Notes: a model not told the origin generated them from the letters alone. Shown: positions 1-9,014, counted from the stretch's first letter. The stretch: 64,000 nucleotides of DNA from Zongyangia gallinarum (GCA_904419315.1 CAJFQY010000004.1:1-64000); one strand, 5' to 3'. A program made the numbers and translations.

Positions 1-1
1 C

Positions 2-1168
2 TTTACATCTGAATCTGTCACCGAAGGGCACCCTGATAAAATCTGTGACCAAATTTCTGATGCGGTCCTCGATGCCATCCTCACCCAGGACCCAGACGGC
101 CGAGTGGCCTGCGAGACAGCTGTGACCACCGGCATGGTCATGGTTATGGGAGAGATATCCACCTCCTGCTATGTGGATATCCCTAAAATTGTACGGCAGG
201 TTATCGGGGAAATCGGATATGACCGGGCAAAATATGGCTTTGACGCCGACACCTGCGCGGTGTTGACCTGCATTGACGAACAGTCTTCCGATATTGCTCT
301 GGGGGTGGACAAAGCCCTGGAAGCAAAGTCCGGCAGTGCTTCTGATGCTGATGAAACCGGCGCGGGAGACCAAGGCATGATGTTTGGCTTTGCCTGCGAT
401 GAAACTCCGGAGCTGATGCCCCTGCCCATTTCTCTGGCCCATAAGCTGGCGTATCAGTTGACCAGAATCCGGAAGGAAAACAGAGTTTCTTATCTACGGC
501 CGGATGGCAAGACCCAGGTGACAGTAGAATATGAAGATGGCATCCCCAAACGGGTGGATACCATTGTCATTTCCACCCAGCACAGCCCCAATATTTCTCT
601 GGAAACCATCCGACAGGATATGATCGAACAGGTAATACGTCCGGTGGTGCCGGTACGTCTCTTGGATGAAAATACAAAGATTTTGGTCAATCCTACCGGC
701 CGCTTTGTAGTGGGAGGTCCTCAGGGTGACTCGGGCCTTACCGGCCGTAAGATTATTGTAGATACCTATGGCGGATATGCCCGGCACGGCGGCGGCGCTT
801 TTTCCGGAAAAGATCCGACCAAGGTGGACAGAAGCGGCGCTTATGCCGCGCGCTATGTAGCCAAGAATATCGTGGCGGCGGGACTAGCCAAAAAGTGTGA
901 AATTGAGCTTGCTTATGCCATCGGTGTGGCAAAACCCGTCTCGGTCATGGTGGATACCTATGGCACAGGATCCTATCCTGATGAGGAGCTGGCGAAAGCC
1001 GTTGAAAAGGTCTTTGACCTGCGGCCGGCAGCCATCATCCGTGACCTGGATCTGAGGAAGCCGATTTATAAGAAGCTTGCCGCATATGGGCATATGGGCA
1101 GAGAGGATCTGCAAGTCAAATTTGAGGAGACGGATAAAGTAGACGATTTAAAGGCTTATTTTGCATAA
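2..1168 (+). CDS. metK: S-adenosylmethionine synthase, 5' end cut by window
   Basis: MetK makes S-adenosylmethionine from methionine and ATP in the cytoplasm. The reading frame is open from base 2, beginning FTSESVTEGHPDK, which normally lies within the first dozen residues, so only the start codon and a few residues are missing; 388 residues are visible against a usual length near 395. Both family signatures are present: GAGDQGMMFGFA (ATP binding) and GGGAFSGKDPTKVDRS (phosphate-binding loop). It ends just before a strong terminator, so it is the last gene of its transcript. Any SAM- or methionine-responsive leader would lie outside the window. Confidence 0.97.
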   Translation, partial: FTSESVTEGHPDKICDQISDAVLDAILTQDPDGRVACETAVTTGMVMVMGEISTSCYVDIPKIVRQVIGEIGYDRAKYGFDADTCAVLTCIDEQSSDIALGVDKALEAKSGSASDADETGAGDQGMMFGFACDETPELMPLPISLAHKLAYQLTRIRKENRVSYLRPDGKTQVTVEYEDGIPKRVDTIVISTQHSPNISLETIRQDMIEQVIRPVVPVRLLDENTKILVNPTGRFVVGGPQGDSGLTGRKIIVDTYGGYARHGGGAFSGKDPTKVDRSGAYAARYVAKNIVAAGLAKKCEIELAYAIGVAKPVSVMVDTYGTGSYPDEELAKAVEKVFDLRPAAIIRDLDLRKPIYKKLAAYGHMGREDLQVKFEETDKVDDLKAYFA

Positions 1169-1178
1169 CAGACTTTTC

Positions 1179-1217
1179 AAAAAAGGAAGGGGAAACTGAT
1201 ATTTCCCCTTCCTTTTT
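1179..1217 (+). terminator. Intrinsic terminator after metK
   Basis: A 16-bp inverted repeat (GGAAGGGGAAA paired with TTTCCCCTTCC, flanked by A and T runs) starts about 10 bases after the metK stop. The A/T-symmetric arms could stop transcription in both directions. Confidence 0.85.
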
Positions 1218-1271
1218 GATGCTTTTCACCATCTTTTTGTCCCACACATACCATGGGGTGAGGTGATGAAA

Positions 1272-1640
1272 ATGAATACAGTCTGGCTGATCGCTATCGG
1301 GTTTTTAACCCTGATAGGGATAATTGAGGTCATAGAGATGATCAAGCGCTGGGTGATGCGGGGAAAAAACCAGGGCCACTTTCTGATCTGTGTACCGGTG
1401 GGTGGAGAGGAACCTGCCCTGGAATACAAAATCCGCAGTTTGGTCCAGAGGATGAACGAAAGCGATTTCGCGGCCGGAGAGCCGGTATATCTGGTGGATG
1501 TGGGAATGGATGGCTACGCCATGGAAATCTGCCGGCGCATGGGAGAACAATACCAGCAAATCCATGTTTGTAACAGCGGGCAGCTCAAAGCTTTGATGGA
1601 GTCGGGTTTGATTTGCAAAGAGCAGGGGAATGAGATATAA
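1272..1640 (+). CDS. Small membrane-anchored protein of unknown function
   Basis: A 122-residue protein I do not recognise. It has one N-terminal hydrophobic helix (about residues 4-24), then a soluble part with an HFLICVPVGG segment, an LVDVGMDGYAMEICRRMG stretch and a C-terminal QLKALMESGLICKEQ. GTG 1263 and ATG 1266 are in frame, but GAGGTGAT at 1260-1267 sits at normal distance only from ATG 1272, so I chose that start. It lies alone between the metK terminator and recD2. The soluble part looks like a small alpha/beta fold, but no function should be assigned. Confidence 0.7.
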   Translation: MNTVWLIAIGFLTLIGIIEVIEMIKRWVMRGKNQGHFLICVPVGGEEPALEYKIRSLVQRMNESDFAAGEPVYLVDVGMDGYAMEICRRMGEQYQQIHVCNSGQLKALMESGLICKEQGNEI

Positions 1641-1723
1641 TAAACATAGAAATTACAAGGTCCTGGAGGCCGCGCTTCCAGGGCCGTTTCCATTGGCGGA
1701 GAAAATGGCAACGGAGGCAGAAA

Positions 1724-3952
1724 ATGCAGGAGAGGGAACTGACAACGCTGGAAGGCTCGGTGGAAGATATTGTATTTGCAAGTGATGAGACCGGCTTCAC
1801 TGTGCTGGAACTCAATACCGGGGAAGAGCTTGTTACAGTAGTCGGTCAGATGGTAGAGGTCAGCGAAGGGGAACAGCTGCGTCTGGTAGGAGAATATGTC
1901 TCCCACCCCACCTATGGCCTACAGTTTAAGGCGTCTCTCTGTGAAAGGAGCCTTCCCGCCACCGCCAATGCCATCTATAAATATTTAAGCTCCGGGGCGG
2001 TCAAGGGGATCGGCCCTGTCATTGCCAAACGGATGGTGGACGCCTTCGGGGATGAGACGCTGGATATTATGTCGGAGCATCCGGAGCGGCTGACCGAGAT
2101 CAAGGGCCTAACTCCCAAAAAGATAAAATCCATCGGACAGGAACTCAAACGGGTATTTGGAGTGCGCAGTGTCATGATGTTCCTCAGCCGGTTTGGCATC
2201 GCTCCCATGGTGGCGGTGAAAATCTGGCGGAAATGGGGAGCCGTCGGTGTGGATGTCATCAAGGCAAACCCTTATGTCCTATGCGCTTATGACATTGGCC
2301 TGGATTTTTCTGAGGCCGATGAAATCGCCCGGACCTTGGACTTTGATTCCGACGATACCCTGCGCATCCGGGCGGGAATTGTCTATGTCCTTTCCCATAA
2401 CCTGCAAAATGGACATACCTGCCTGCCTAAGGACAAGCTCATCTCGGCCGCTGCCCAGCTGTTGGATGTTAGCAGCGATGAGGTGGAAAACGCTATGGTC
2501 CTGTCTTTGGAGGAAAACGAGCTGGTGGAGGAAATGCTGGGAGATCGGGTATTTCTTTATCTGCCGGAGCTCTATGGCGCGGAGCGATACATTGCCGGCC
2601 GGCTGGTCATGAATATGCGGTTGCTGACAGCGCCGGAACGCAAGCGAGAGGGGGATATTCACAAACTGGAGCAGCGCAAGGGGATTTCCTATGCTGTCCA
2701 GCAGAAAAAGGCCATTACCCAGGCCATGGTCAGCGGCGTCTTTATCCTGACAGGCGGGCCGGGTACCGGCAAAACCACCACCCTTAACGCCATCATTGAT
2801 CTATTTGAGGAACAGGGGGACACAGTGGCCCTCTGCGCACCCACCGGACGGGCCGCTAAACGTCTGACGGAATTGACCGGCCGGGAAGCAAAAACCATCC
2901 ACCGCCTGTTGGAGGTGGACTTTACCGACCCTGGATCCCGGAGCATGGTGAAATTTAAGCGGGGAGAGAAAAATCCGCTGAAAGCAGATGTGATTATTGT
3001 GGATGAAATGTCCATGGTGGATACCCTGCTCTTTGAAGCCCTCCTCCGCGCCATGAAACTTTCAGCAAAGCTGATTTTGGTGGGGGACAGTGACCAGCTT
3101 CCGTCTGTGGGGGCAGGGAACGTCCTCAAATCCCTCATTGACAGCGACTGCGTCCCCTATGTGCGGCTGGACGAAATTTTCCGCCAGGCCGCTCAGAGCC
3201 TGATTGTCACCAACGCACATGCCATTGTGGGGGGAGAAGAGCCGGAGCTTTCTCAGCGGGACAACGACTTTTTCTTTATGGAAAGCCACAGTTATACAAA
3301 GACGGCCCAGATGGTGGCGGATCTGTGCGCACGGCGGCTGCCAGGTACCTATGGATTTTCCCCTCTATGGGATATCCAGGTGCTGGTACCCTCCCGCAAG
3401 GGGGAACTGGGTACCATGGAACTCAACCGTCGTCTCCAGGAGACCCTCAATCCCCCCTCCCCTGATAAGACGGAATTCGTTTTTAACGGCATCACCTACC
3501 GGGAGGGAGACAAGGTGATGCAGATCCGCAATAATTATGATATGGTCTGGACCCGGGATAATGGAGAAAATGGCAGCGGCGTCTATAATGGAGACATTGG
3601 CCAGGTGGTCAAAATTGACCGGGGCAGCCGTATGATGCAGCTGCGCTTTGAGGATCGAAGCTGTTCCTATTCTTTTGATGGGGCAAACGAGCTGGAATTG
3701 GCTTACGCTGTTACCGTTCATAAAAGCCAAGGCAGCGAGTTTGAGGCTGTGATCCTTCCTTTGATGCACCCGACCCGGCGGCTTTATTTCCGCAACCTTT
3801 TTTATACAGCGGTGACGCGGGCAAAAAAGCTGCTGATTATTGTGGGCCCCAGAAGCGCAGTCAAATTTATGGTGGAAAACAATAAGAAAACACTGCGGTA
3901 TTCGGGCCTGAAGGAGTTTATCCAGTGGGAAGTGGAGCAGCAGGAGGGGTAG
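1724..3952 (+). CDS. recD2: RecD2-type ATP-dependent DNA helicase
   Basis: SF1B 5'-3' DNA helicase of the RecD2 type found in bacteria lacking RecBCD, linked in other species to replication-fork and repair work. It is 742 residues, the normal length. The long N-terminal region contains helix-hairpin-helix-like segments (GAVKGIGPVIAKRM near 91; TEIKGLTPKKIKSIG near 124). The helicase core has Walker A GGPGTGKT at 344-351, Walker B VIIVDEMSMVD near 422-432, motif III-like LVGDSDQLPSVGAGNVL, and C-terminal VTVHKSQGSEF. GGAGG at 1713-1717 supports ATG 1724. comF starts 3 bases after its stop, so the two are co-transcribed. Confidence 0.95.
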   Translation: MQERELTTLEGSVEDIVFASDETGFTVLELNTGEELVTVVGQMVEVSEGEQLRLVGEYVSHPTYGLQFKASLCERSLPATANAIYKYLSSGAVKGIGPVIAKRMVDAFGDETLDIMSEHPERLTEIKGLTPKKIKSIGQELKRVFGVRSVMMFLSRFGIAPMVAVKIWRKWGAVGVDVIKANPYVLCAYDIGLDFSEADEIARTLDFDSDDTLRIRAGIVYVLSHNLQNGHTCLPKDKLISAAAQLLDVSSDEVENAMVLSLEENELVEEMLGDRVFLYLPELYGAERYIAGRLVMNMRLLTAPERKREGDIHKLEQRKGISYAVQQKKAITQAMVSGVFILTGGPGTGKTTTLNAIIDLFEEQGDTVALCAPTGRAAKRLTELTGREAKTIHRLLEVDFTDPGSRSMVKFKRGEKNPLKADVIIVDEMSMVDTLLFEALLRAMKLSAKLILVGDSDQLPSVGAGNVLKSLIDSDCVPYVRLDEIFRQAAQSLIVTNAHAIVGGEEPELSQRDNDFFFMESHSYTKTAQMVADLCARRLPGTYGFSPLWDIQVLVPSRKGELGTMELNRRLQETLNPPSPDKTEFVFNGITYREGDKVMQIRNNYDMVWTRDNGENGSGVYNGDIGQVVKIDRGSRMMQLRFEDRSCSYSFDGANELELAYAVTVHKSQGSEFEAVILPLMHPTRRLYFRNLFYTAVTRAKKLLIIVGPRSAVKFMVENNKKTLRYSGLKEFIQWEVEQQEG

Positions 3953-3955
3953 AAA

Positions 3956-4675
3956 ATGAACGGGGCAATCGAGCGGCTGTTGTCGGTTCTGTTCTGTAAG
4001 CGATGCGCTATCTGCGGCAGGATCATCGGGCAGGAGGAAGAAATCTGCTCCTTGTGCCGCGCCGATCTCCCCACCATCGGCAGCAATATTTGCCCCTTTT
4101 GCGGGAGAGATCGGGCAAACTGTGTCTGCGAGGGGGATGAATTTGCCTTTGACGGTGCGGCCGCTCCTTTTTACTATGGAGGGAAGGCGCGGCACCTGAT
4201 CCATCAGCTAAAATTTTACGGCCAACGGGAGCTGACACCGTTGCTGGCCGTTTTCATGGAGACAAGGGTAAAAGAGGCCTTTCCCTCTGAGCAGTTTGAC
4301 CTGATTGTCCCAGTACCCATGCACAGGTCAGAACGGCGGGAACGGGAGTATAACCACAGCGCCCTATTGGGAAAAGAACTTTCCCGGAGACTTGGCATTC
4401 CGCTCAGAGAAAAAGCCATCACCAAGGTGCGGGAAACCAAACGCCAGCGGGGCCTGCCTGCTGGGGAGCGGCGCACCAACCTGTCCGGTGCTTTTTCGGC
4501 TTGCTTGCCGGACTGGGCCAAGACAATTTTGCTGGTGGATGACGTGCTGACCACAGGCTCCACAGCGGGGGAGTGCGCCAAGGCGCTGAAGAAGGCGGGC
4601 GCCCAGCAGGTCTACTGCATAACCTGTGCCGCTACTGTGTTGGAACATGGAAATGGGACAAAAGAAAATCTTTGA
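3956..4675 (+). CDS. comF: ComF family phosphoribosyltransferase-like protein
   Basis: ComF-family protein, connected with DNA uptake and processing of incoming single strands in competent bacteria. It is 239 residues. The N-terminal zinc-binding region has Cys14, 17, 20, 31, 34 and a second set at 46, 49, 56 and 58. The C-terminal type I phosphoribosyltransferase fold carries the PRPP loop LLVDDVLTTGST near 190-202. An AGGAGGGG ribosome site lies inside the end of recD2, 3 bases upstream, so expression is coupled. Other competence genes are not in view. Confidence 0.9.
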   Translation: MNGAIERLLSVLFCKRCAICGRIIGQEEEICSLCRADLPTIGSNICPFCGRDRANCVCEGDEFAFDGAAAPFYYGGKARHLIHQLKFYGQRELTPLLAVFMETRVKEAFPSEQFDLIVPVPMHRSERREREYNHSALLGKELSRRLGIPLREKAITKVRETKRQRGLPAGERRTNLSGAFSACLPDWAKTILLVDDVLTTGSTAGECAKALKKAGAQQVYCITCAATVLEHGNGTKENL

Positions 4676-4703
4676 GTCCCCAACCATCGTTCAGGAAATT
4701 TAC

Positions 4704-4732
4704 TTGAAAAAACAAAAAAAACTACATATAAT
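4704..4732 (+). promoter_or_regulatory. Sigma-A promoter for mreB
   Basis: TTGAAA (4704-4709), a 17-base spacer and a consensus TATAAT (4727-4732). Transcription would start about 45-50 bases before the mreB GTG. Confidence 0.8.
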
Positions 4733-4787
4733 AATGGATTGAATATAAACGTTTAAAGATTTCATATAGAGAATAGGGGGACATAAC

Positions 4788-5804
4788 GTGTCATCAATGG
4801 ATATCGGTATCGACCTTGGAACTACAACAGTCATCATCTATTTTAAGGATAAGGGCGCGGTGCTCAGCGAACCGTCTGTAGTGGCAATCAATCGGAAAAC
4901 AGATGAAGTAGTCGCGGTGGGAGAAGAAGCCTACCGCATGTTGGGAAAGGCGCCGGACAGGCTACAGGTCATCAAGCCCATGAGTGATGGTGTCATTTCC
5001 GACTATGCGGCTACGGAGGTTATGATTAAATTTTTTCTCCACAAGGTCTTTGGAAACAGCATTATAAAACCTCGGGTGAGCATTTGTGTACCCTCACAGA
5101 TTACAGAGGTGGAGTCCAAAGCCGTGGTGGATTCTGCCGCCACTGCTGGAGCGCGGAAGGTCTATTTAATTGAAGAGCCGGTTGCGGCTGCCTTGGGAGC
5201 GGGACTGGATATTACAAAACCAAACGGCAACATGATTGTAGACATTGGCGGTGGCACTACCGACATAGCTGTCCTTTCCTTAAATGGAATTGTCACCAAG
5301 CAATCGATTAAGGTTGCGGGCAACAAGATGGATGATGCAATCATCAGACATATGAAAGATTATCACAACCTGCTCATTGGTGAGCAGACGGCGCGGCACA
5401 TTAAAACAGAAGTGGGCTGCGCCTATCCCCGTGAGGACAGCAAGTCGGTCGCTGTTAGGGGAAGGAATCTGCTCACCGGTCTTCCACAGATGATCGACAT
5501 CGGTTGGAAGGAAATTTACGGAGCCATCAAAGATCACGTCGCGGAGATCATCCTCAGTGTCCAACAGGTCATTGAGCGGACCCCCCCAGAGCTAGTCGGA
5601 GATGTTTACAGTAACGGTATTGTGATGACGGGCGGCGGTTCCTTGCTCTATGGCATGGATACCCTCATTACCGAGCAGACCAAGATCAAGGCCCGGGTGG
5701 CGGAAGATCCGGTCAACTGTGTGGCCAAAGGAACGGCCATGTCCTTTGATTATCTGGATAAGCTTTACGATGGCTTTGTGGATACGGGAATCAAAATGAA
5801 GTAG
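4788..5804 (+). CDS. mreB: MreB/Mbl family rod-shape actin homologue
   Basis: Bacterial actin that forms membrane-associated filaments guiding lateral wall synthesis. It is 338 residues, full length. Actin-fold ATPase motifs are visible: phosphate 1 DIGIDLGTTT near the N terminus, phosphate 2 MIVDIGGGTTDIAVLS, connect 2 IVMTGGGSLLYGMD, and the family segment IEEPVAAALGAG. The chosen start is GTG 4788, seven bases after AGGGGG; ATG 4797 (MDIGIDLG) is the alternative. No mreC or mreD follows, so it is a stand-alone paralogue and could be Mbl or MreBH rather than the mreBCD copy. Its own promoter and terminator make it monocistronic. Confidence 0.92.
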   Translation: MSSMDIGIDLGTTTVIIYFKDKGAVLSEPSVVAINRKTDEVVAVGEEAYRMLGKAPDRLQVIKPMSDGVISDYAATEVMIKFFLHKVFGNSIIKPRVSICVPSQITEVESKAVVDSAATAGARKVYLIEEPVAAALGAGLDITKPNGNMIVDIGGGTTDIAVLSLNGIVTKQSIKVAGNKMDDAIIRHMKDYHNLLIGEQTARHIKTEVGCAYPREDSKSVAVRGRNLLTGLPQMIDIGWKEIYGAIKDHVAEIILSVQQVIERTPPELVGDVYSNGIVMTGGGSLLYGMDTLITEQTKIKARVAEDPVNCVAKGTAMSFDYLDKLYDGFVDTGIKMK

Positions 5805-5832
5805 AAAAAAGCAGCCTACAGGCTGCTTTTTT
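5805..5832 (+). terminator. Intrinsic terminator after mreB
   Basis: AAAAAAGCAGCC, loop TACA, GGCTGCTTTTTT immediately after the mreB stop; ends in a long T run. Confidence 0.9.
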
Positions 5833-5928
5833 TATTTTTATGCAAAAATTCCAAGGCCGATAATTTTGATAGTGTTGGACAAAATAATGCCAGGCTGTTC
5901 ATTTGAGCCAGGAAGGAGTAGGTGCGTT

Positions 5929-6117
5929 TTGTCTAAGCTAAGTGAGAAAGAATTGGCCATGCTAGAGGATCAGCTTGGATATGAACAGGTGCTTGTCAAA
6001 AAATATAAAGCCTATGCCCAGGCCACCGATGACCCCCAGGTCAAGTCAAAATGTGAGCAGATTGCCGCTGCCCATCTCAACCACTATGAGAAGCTGGCAA
6101 AGAACCTGCAAAGTTAG
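5929..6117 (+). CDS. Small helical protein, spore coat-associated family (tentative)
   Basis: A 62-residue all-helical protein beginning SKLSEKELAMLEDQLGYEQ and ending HYEKLAKNLQS. The pattern (LxYEQ..VKKYK.Y, then HLNHYEKL) resembles small ferritin-like or coat-associated proteins next to CotF-type genes in Clostridia. ATG 5866 is possible upstream, but GGAAGGAGT at 5911-5919 points to TTG 5929. It lies 9 bases before the CotF-like gene and surely shares its transcript. The coat role is inferred from that neighbour. Confidence 0.7.
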   Translation: MSKLSEKELAMLEDQLGYEQVLVKKYKAYAQATDDPQVKSKCEQIAAAHLNHYEKLAKNLQS

Positions 6118-6126
6118 GAGGACGTC

Positions 6127-6396
6127 ATGAAAAGACTAGACGAGATAGGAATGAGCGACAAAGACAGGATGAGTGATGCTCTGGCCTCCCAGAAATTCAT
6201 TACTTGTCTCTATAATACCGGTGCCAATGAATGCGAGCATATGGAGCTGAAAAGTGATATCATGGGGATACTCCACGAGGAACACCAAATCCAGCAGGAT
6301 ATTTTCGATGATATGAAAAAAAGAGGCTGGTACGAGAGCAGGGAAGCTGACCCGGAAAAGCTGGAACAGGCTAGGAAAAAATATCTGGGGAAATAG
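6127..6396 (+). CDS. CotF family spore coat protein
   Basis: An 89-residue CotF-domain protein. Visible family features are MSDALASQKFITCLYNTGANEC, the EEHQIQQDIFDDMKKRGWY core and the C-terminal YESREADPEKLEQARKKY. These small four-helix proteins belong to the spore coat or accumulate during sporulation in Bacilli and Clostridia. AGGAG of the intergenic gap gives the ribosome site. I see no clear sigma-A promoter, consistent with mother-cell sigma control, though no sigma-E/K box was confirmed. The stop codon lies inside the terminator stem. Confidence 0.85.
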   Translation: MKRLDEIGMSDKDRMSDALASQKFITCLYNTGANECEHMELKSDIMGILHEEHQIQQDIFDDMKKRGWYESREADPEKLEQARKKYLGK

Positions 6397-6432
6397 AATA
6401 GGCCGGCTGGAATGATCAGCCGGCCTATTCTA
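6394..6432. terminator. Bidirectional terminator between cotF-like gene and mscS
   Basis: A perfect 16-bp inverted repeat (TAGAATAGGCCGGCTG with CAGCCGGCCTATTCTA, 7-base loop). The outer TAG on each strand is the stop codon of the converging gene on that strand, so one hairpin serves both. Confidence 0.85.
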
Positions 6433-7317
6433 TTTCGAGGATTTTTCCAACGAATCATGTTTAATATGCATATCCACCTGGTTAAAGGGAATTTCAATTT
6501 GATTTTTATCGAATTCTTTCTTTACCTGTTCATACAGGTCGAAATTAAGGTCCCAATAGTGCTTGCTTTCCACCCAGACCCGACAGGCAATGTCCACCGA
6601 GTTAGCGGAATGAGAGCAGACGCGGATCATAGGTTCAGGATCCTTCAAAGCCAAGGGATTATTTTCTACAATCTGACGTAAAATCCCTTTGGCTTTTTCT
6701 AGATCGGTGTCATAACTGACAGAAAAGATGAGATCCAGCCGGCGTTTTTCCTCGGCAGAATAGTTGACGATGGTAGCATTACAGGCCTGCCCGTTGGGAA
6801 CAAAAATCCGTTTGTTATCCGGTGTGTTCAAACGGGTATAAACAAGGCCGATTTCACAAACGGTACCAGAGACCGCCTGATCCTCTACCTCAATATAGTC
6901 CCCAAGGGTAAAGGGACGGGAAAAGAGAATCAGAATACCGCCGGCGACATTCTTGAGACTGTCCTGAAGGGCGAGGGAAATAGCGAGGCCCGCGCTTCCG
7001 AGGACGGTGACGAAGGTAGCGGTGGGGATGCCTAAGGTGCTGGCTACCGTAATTAGCAGCAGAATCAATAGGACAATATGCAGGACGGATTGAATAAATC
7101 CGTGGAGAGTCACATCCAGCCGGCTTTTTTTAAGGCCCTTGGCAATCAACTTCATCAAGATTTTTATAATGACATATCCCACTGCCAATACGATGAGAGC
7201 AGTGACTAAGGTAGGAAGAAAATCTACCAGTTTATCTACAAACTGAGACCACATGGTCGACAGCTTGGAGGTATCTTGTGTCACCGTTTCCACGATTTTT
7301 TCTGCGGTGTCTTCCAT
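6430..7317 (-). CDS. mscS: MscS family small-conductance mechanosensitive channel
   Basis: Osmotic safety-valve channel of the cytoplasmic membrane. It has 295 residues from ATG 7317, placed by GGGAGGTAAGATT just upstream; an in-frame ATG 15 codons earlier lacks such a site. Three hydrophobic helices lie at about 34-58, 73-96 and 100-130. The third has the pore-lining pattern GSAGLAISLALQDSLKNVAGG, followed by the beta domain FTLGDYIEVEDQAVSGTVCEIGLVYTRL (shown in parts in the sequence) and the PNGQACNATIVNYS segment. It has its own reverse promoter and a shared terminator. Confidence 0.94.
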   Translation of the reverse strand: MEDTAEKIVETVTQDTSKLSTMWSQFVDKLVDFLPTLVTALIVLAVGYVIIKILMKLIAKGLKKSRLDVTLHGFIQSVLHIVLLILLLITVASTLGIPTATFVTVLGSAGLAISLALQDSLKNVAGGILILFSRPFTLGDYIEVEDQAVSGTVCEIGLVYTRLNTPDNKRIFVPNGQACNATIVNYSAEEKRRLDLIFSVSYDTDLEKAKGILRQIVENNPLALKDPEPMIRVCSHSANSVDIACRVWVESKHYWDLNFDLYEQVKKEFDKNQIEIPFNQVDMHIKHDSLEKSSK

Positions 7318-7388
7318 AATCTTACCTCCCATGATAGTGATAGACGCCCTCACTTTTTGCAAGGCGTCAAAGATTATTTCATATGAGC

Positions 7389-7417
7389 ATTATAATGGGA
7401 AAAAAGAACAAAAGCAA
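7389..7417 (-). promoter_or_regulatory. Sigma-A promoter for mscS
   Basis: On the minus strand TTGCTT (7417-7412), 17-base spacer, TATAAT (7394-7389), about 70 bases before the mscS start. The sequence ATTATAAT is itself palindromic, so a weak forward -10 also exists here. Confidence 0.6.
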
Positions 7418-7542
7418 ACACTTTTCGTCAAAATTGAAGGGCAAGAGGTGAATTTTTAAGAAAGTGTTGATTTTATGGATAGGACGTATTACTCTATAAA
7501 AAGGCCTGAGAAATATTTAGCCAAATTTTGCTCCCCATATTT

Positions 7543-7566
7543 AGTTTATTCTCGCAGCGATAAACT
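7543..7566 (+). promoter_or_regulatory. Inverted repeat in the galK leader
   Basis: AGTTTAT, ten bases, ATAAACT. It lies in the 316-base gap between divergent mscS and the galactokinase-family gene, about 70 bases before the latter. It could be an operator for a sugar regulator or an RNA hairpin. A further pair AGGACGTA (7481-7488) and TACGTCCT (7585-7592) encloses it. No regulator gene is adjacent. The rest of the gap is AT-rich with only the mscS promoter recognised. Confidence 0.4.
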
Positions 7567-7633
7567 CAATTGGCAAGAATCAGGTACGTCCTGTTAGAAA
7601 GACAGCGTGCCTAGAATTAAAGGAGGACGCCGA

Positions 7634-8941
7634 ATGCCATCATTTTATCGAGTGAAAGACGATTTGCTGAAAGGACGCTATGATTCTATATTTTCAGCTT
7701 TATATTCGCCCGATACAGTAGAGCGCCAGGTGAAAAGGTACCTAGCTGCCCTAGAACGATTTGCCAATCTTTACGGAGATGAGCGAGAAGTTTTTCTTTT
7801 TAGCGCTCCTGGGAGAACTGAGATTGGAGGCAACCATACAGACCATCAATGTGGCAGGGTTTTGGCGGCAGCGGTCAATTTGGATATGATTGCCGTGGTT
7901 TCCCCCAACACGGACCATCTAGTGCGGCTGAAATCCCATGGGTACAATATGGACACTGTTTCAATTGATGAACTGGAATTCCAGCAAACCGAATCAGGTA
8001 CATCGGCATCTATTATTCGAGGAATACTTGCTAGGTTCAAAGAATTGGGACACCATATCAGTGGATTTGATGCCTATACTACTTCCGATGTATTAAAAGG
8101 CTCAGGGCTTTCCTCTTCAGCCGCTTATGAGGTGATGATCGGTACCATCCTTAACCATTTGTACAATGGGGGAAGACTTGGCCCTGTTGAGATCGCCAAA
8201 ATCGGAAAATTTGCAGAAAATGCCTACTTTAAAAAACCTTGCGGCCTGATGGACCAAACAGCCTGTGCCATGGGCGGATTTGTTGCCATTGATTTTAAAG
8301 ATCCTGAAAAGCCCTTGATTGAGAAAATCAAAGTAGATTTTTCAAAATATCATCATGACTTGTTTATCGTGGATACAGGGGATAGCCACGAGGATCTAAC
8401 CCAGGAATATGCCCAGGTGATTTCAGAAATGGGAGAGGTGGCGCGGGCATTCGGGAAAAAGGTGTTGCGGGAAGTGGATTTTCGTACCTTTGCCGATTCA
8501 ATTTACGACTTTCAGGTGGTATTGCGCCAAAAGCTCAGTGACAGAGCGATATTGAGAGCACTGCACTTTTTCGGTGAAAATGAAAGGGTAGAAAAGCAGG
8601 CGCAAGCCCTTAAAGAGGGAGACTTTGAACGCTTTAAAACACTGGTAATTGAATCAGGATATTCCTCTTTTATGCGGTTGCAAAATGTTTTTATTGGGTC
8701 TAAACCACAGCGTCAGGGACTCAGCCTTGCCTTGGCTATTTCCGAAGACCTGCTTAAGGGTCGCGGAGCTTGGAGAGTTCACGGAGGTGGATTCGCAGGA
8801 ACGATGCAGGCGTATGTTCCGGAAGATTTGAGCAGAAACTATAAAGTAGTGATGCAGCAAACTTTGGGAACAGGGTGTTGTCATGTCCTTACTATCCGTA
8901 GTCAAGGGGCAATGATGGTCCTTCCTCAGGAATTGGCATAA
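7634..8941 (+). CDS. galK: Galactokinase family GHMP kinase
   Basis: GHMP-superfamily sugar kinase of the galactokinase type, which phosphorylates galactose at C1 as the entry to the Leloir pathway. It is 435 residues. Motif 1 is SAPGRTEIGGNHTDHQ (near 58-72), motif 2 GSGLSSSAAYE (near 155-165), with CGLMDQTACAMGG carrying the conserved region of the catalytic base and C-terminal RVHGGGFAGTMQ as motif 3. AGGAGG at 7621-7626 supports ATG 7634. galT, galE and a transporter are absent from the neighbourhood, so the sugar could differ from galactose. It appears monocistronic. Confidence 0.85.
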   Translation: MPSFYRVKDDLLKGRYDSIFSALYSPDTVERQVKRYLAALERFANLYGDEREVFLFSAPGRTEIGGNHTDHQCGRVLAAAVNLDMIAVVSPNTDHLVRLKSHGYNMDTVSIDELEFQQTESGTSASIIRGILARFKELGHHISGFDAYTTSDVLKGSGLSSSAAYEVMIGTILNHLYNGGRLGPVEIAKIGKFAENAYFKKPCGLMDQTACAMGGFVAIDFKDPEKPLIEKIKVDFSKYHHDLFIVDTGDSHEDLTQEYAQVISEMGEVARAFGKKVLREVDFRTFADSIYDFQVVLRQKLSDRAILRALHFFGENERVEKQAQALKEGDFERFKTLVIESGYSSFMRLQNVFIGSKPQRQGLSLALAISEDLLKGRGAWRVHGGGFAGTMQAYVPEDLSRNYKVVMQQTLGTGCCHVLTIRSQGAMMVLPQELA

Positions 8942-9014
8942 AGGGAAAATAAAATTTGGCAATAATTTAACAAACTGGGGCAGATATTTCGTGTAAAAAT
9001 GATGGGATTCATCA

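Noticed and set aside
3365..4204. A 279-codon open frame on the minus strand
   Set aside because: It lies antisense to recD2 and comF, has no ribosome site and a low-complexity composition; the sense genes are clear.
4780..5804. DnaK/Hsp70-type protein instead of MreB
   Set aside because: Length (338) and the actin-fold motifs fit MreB; the Hsp70 substrate-binding half is absent.
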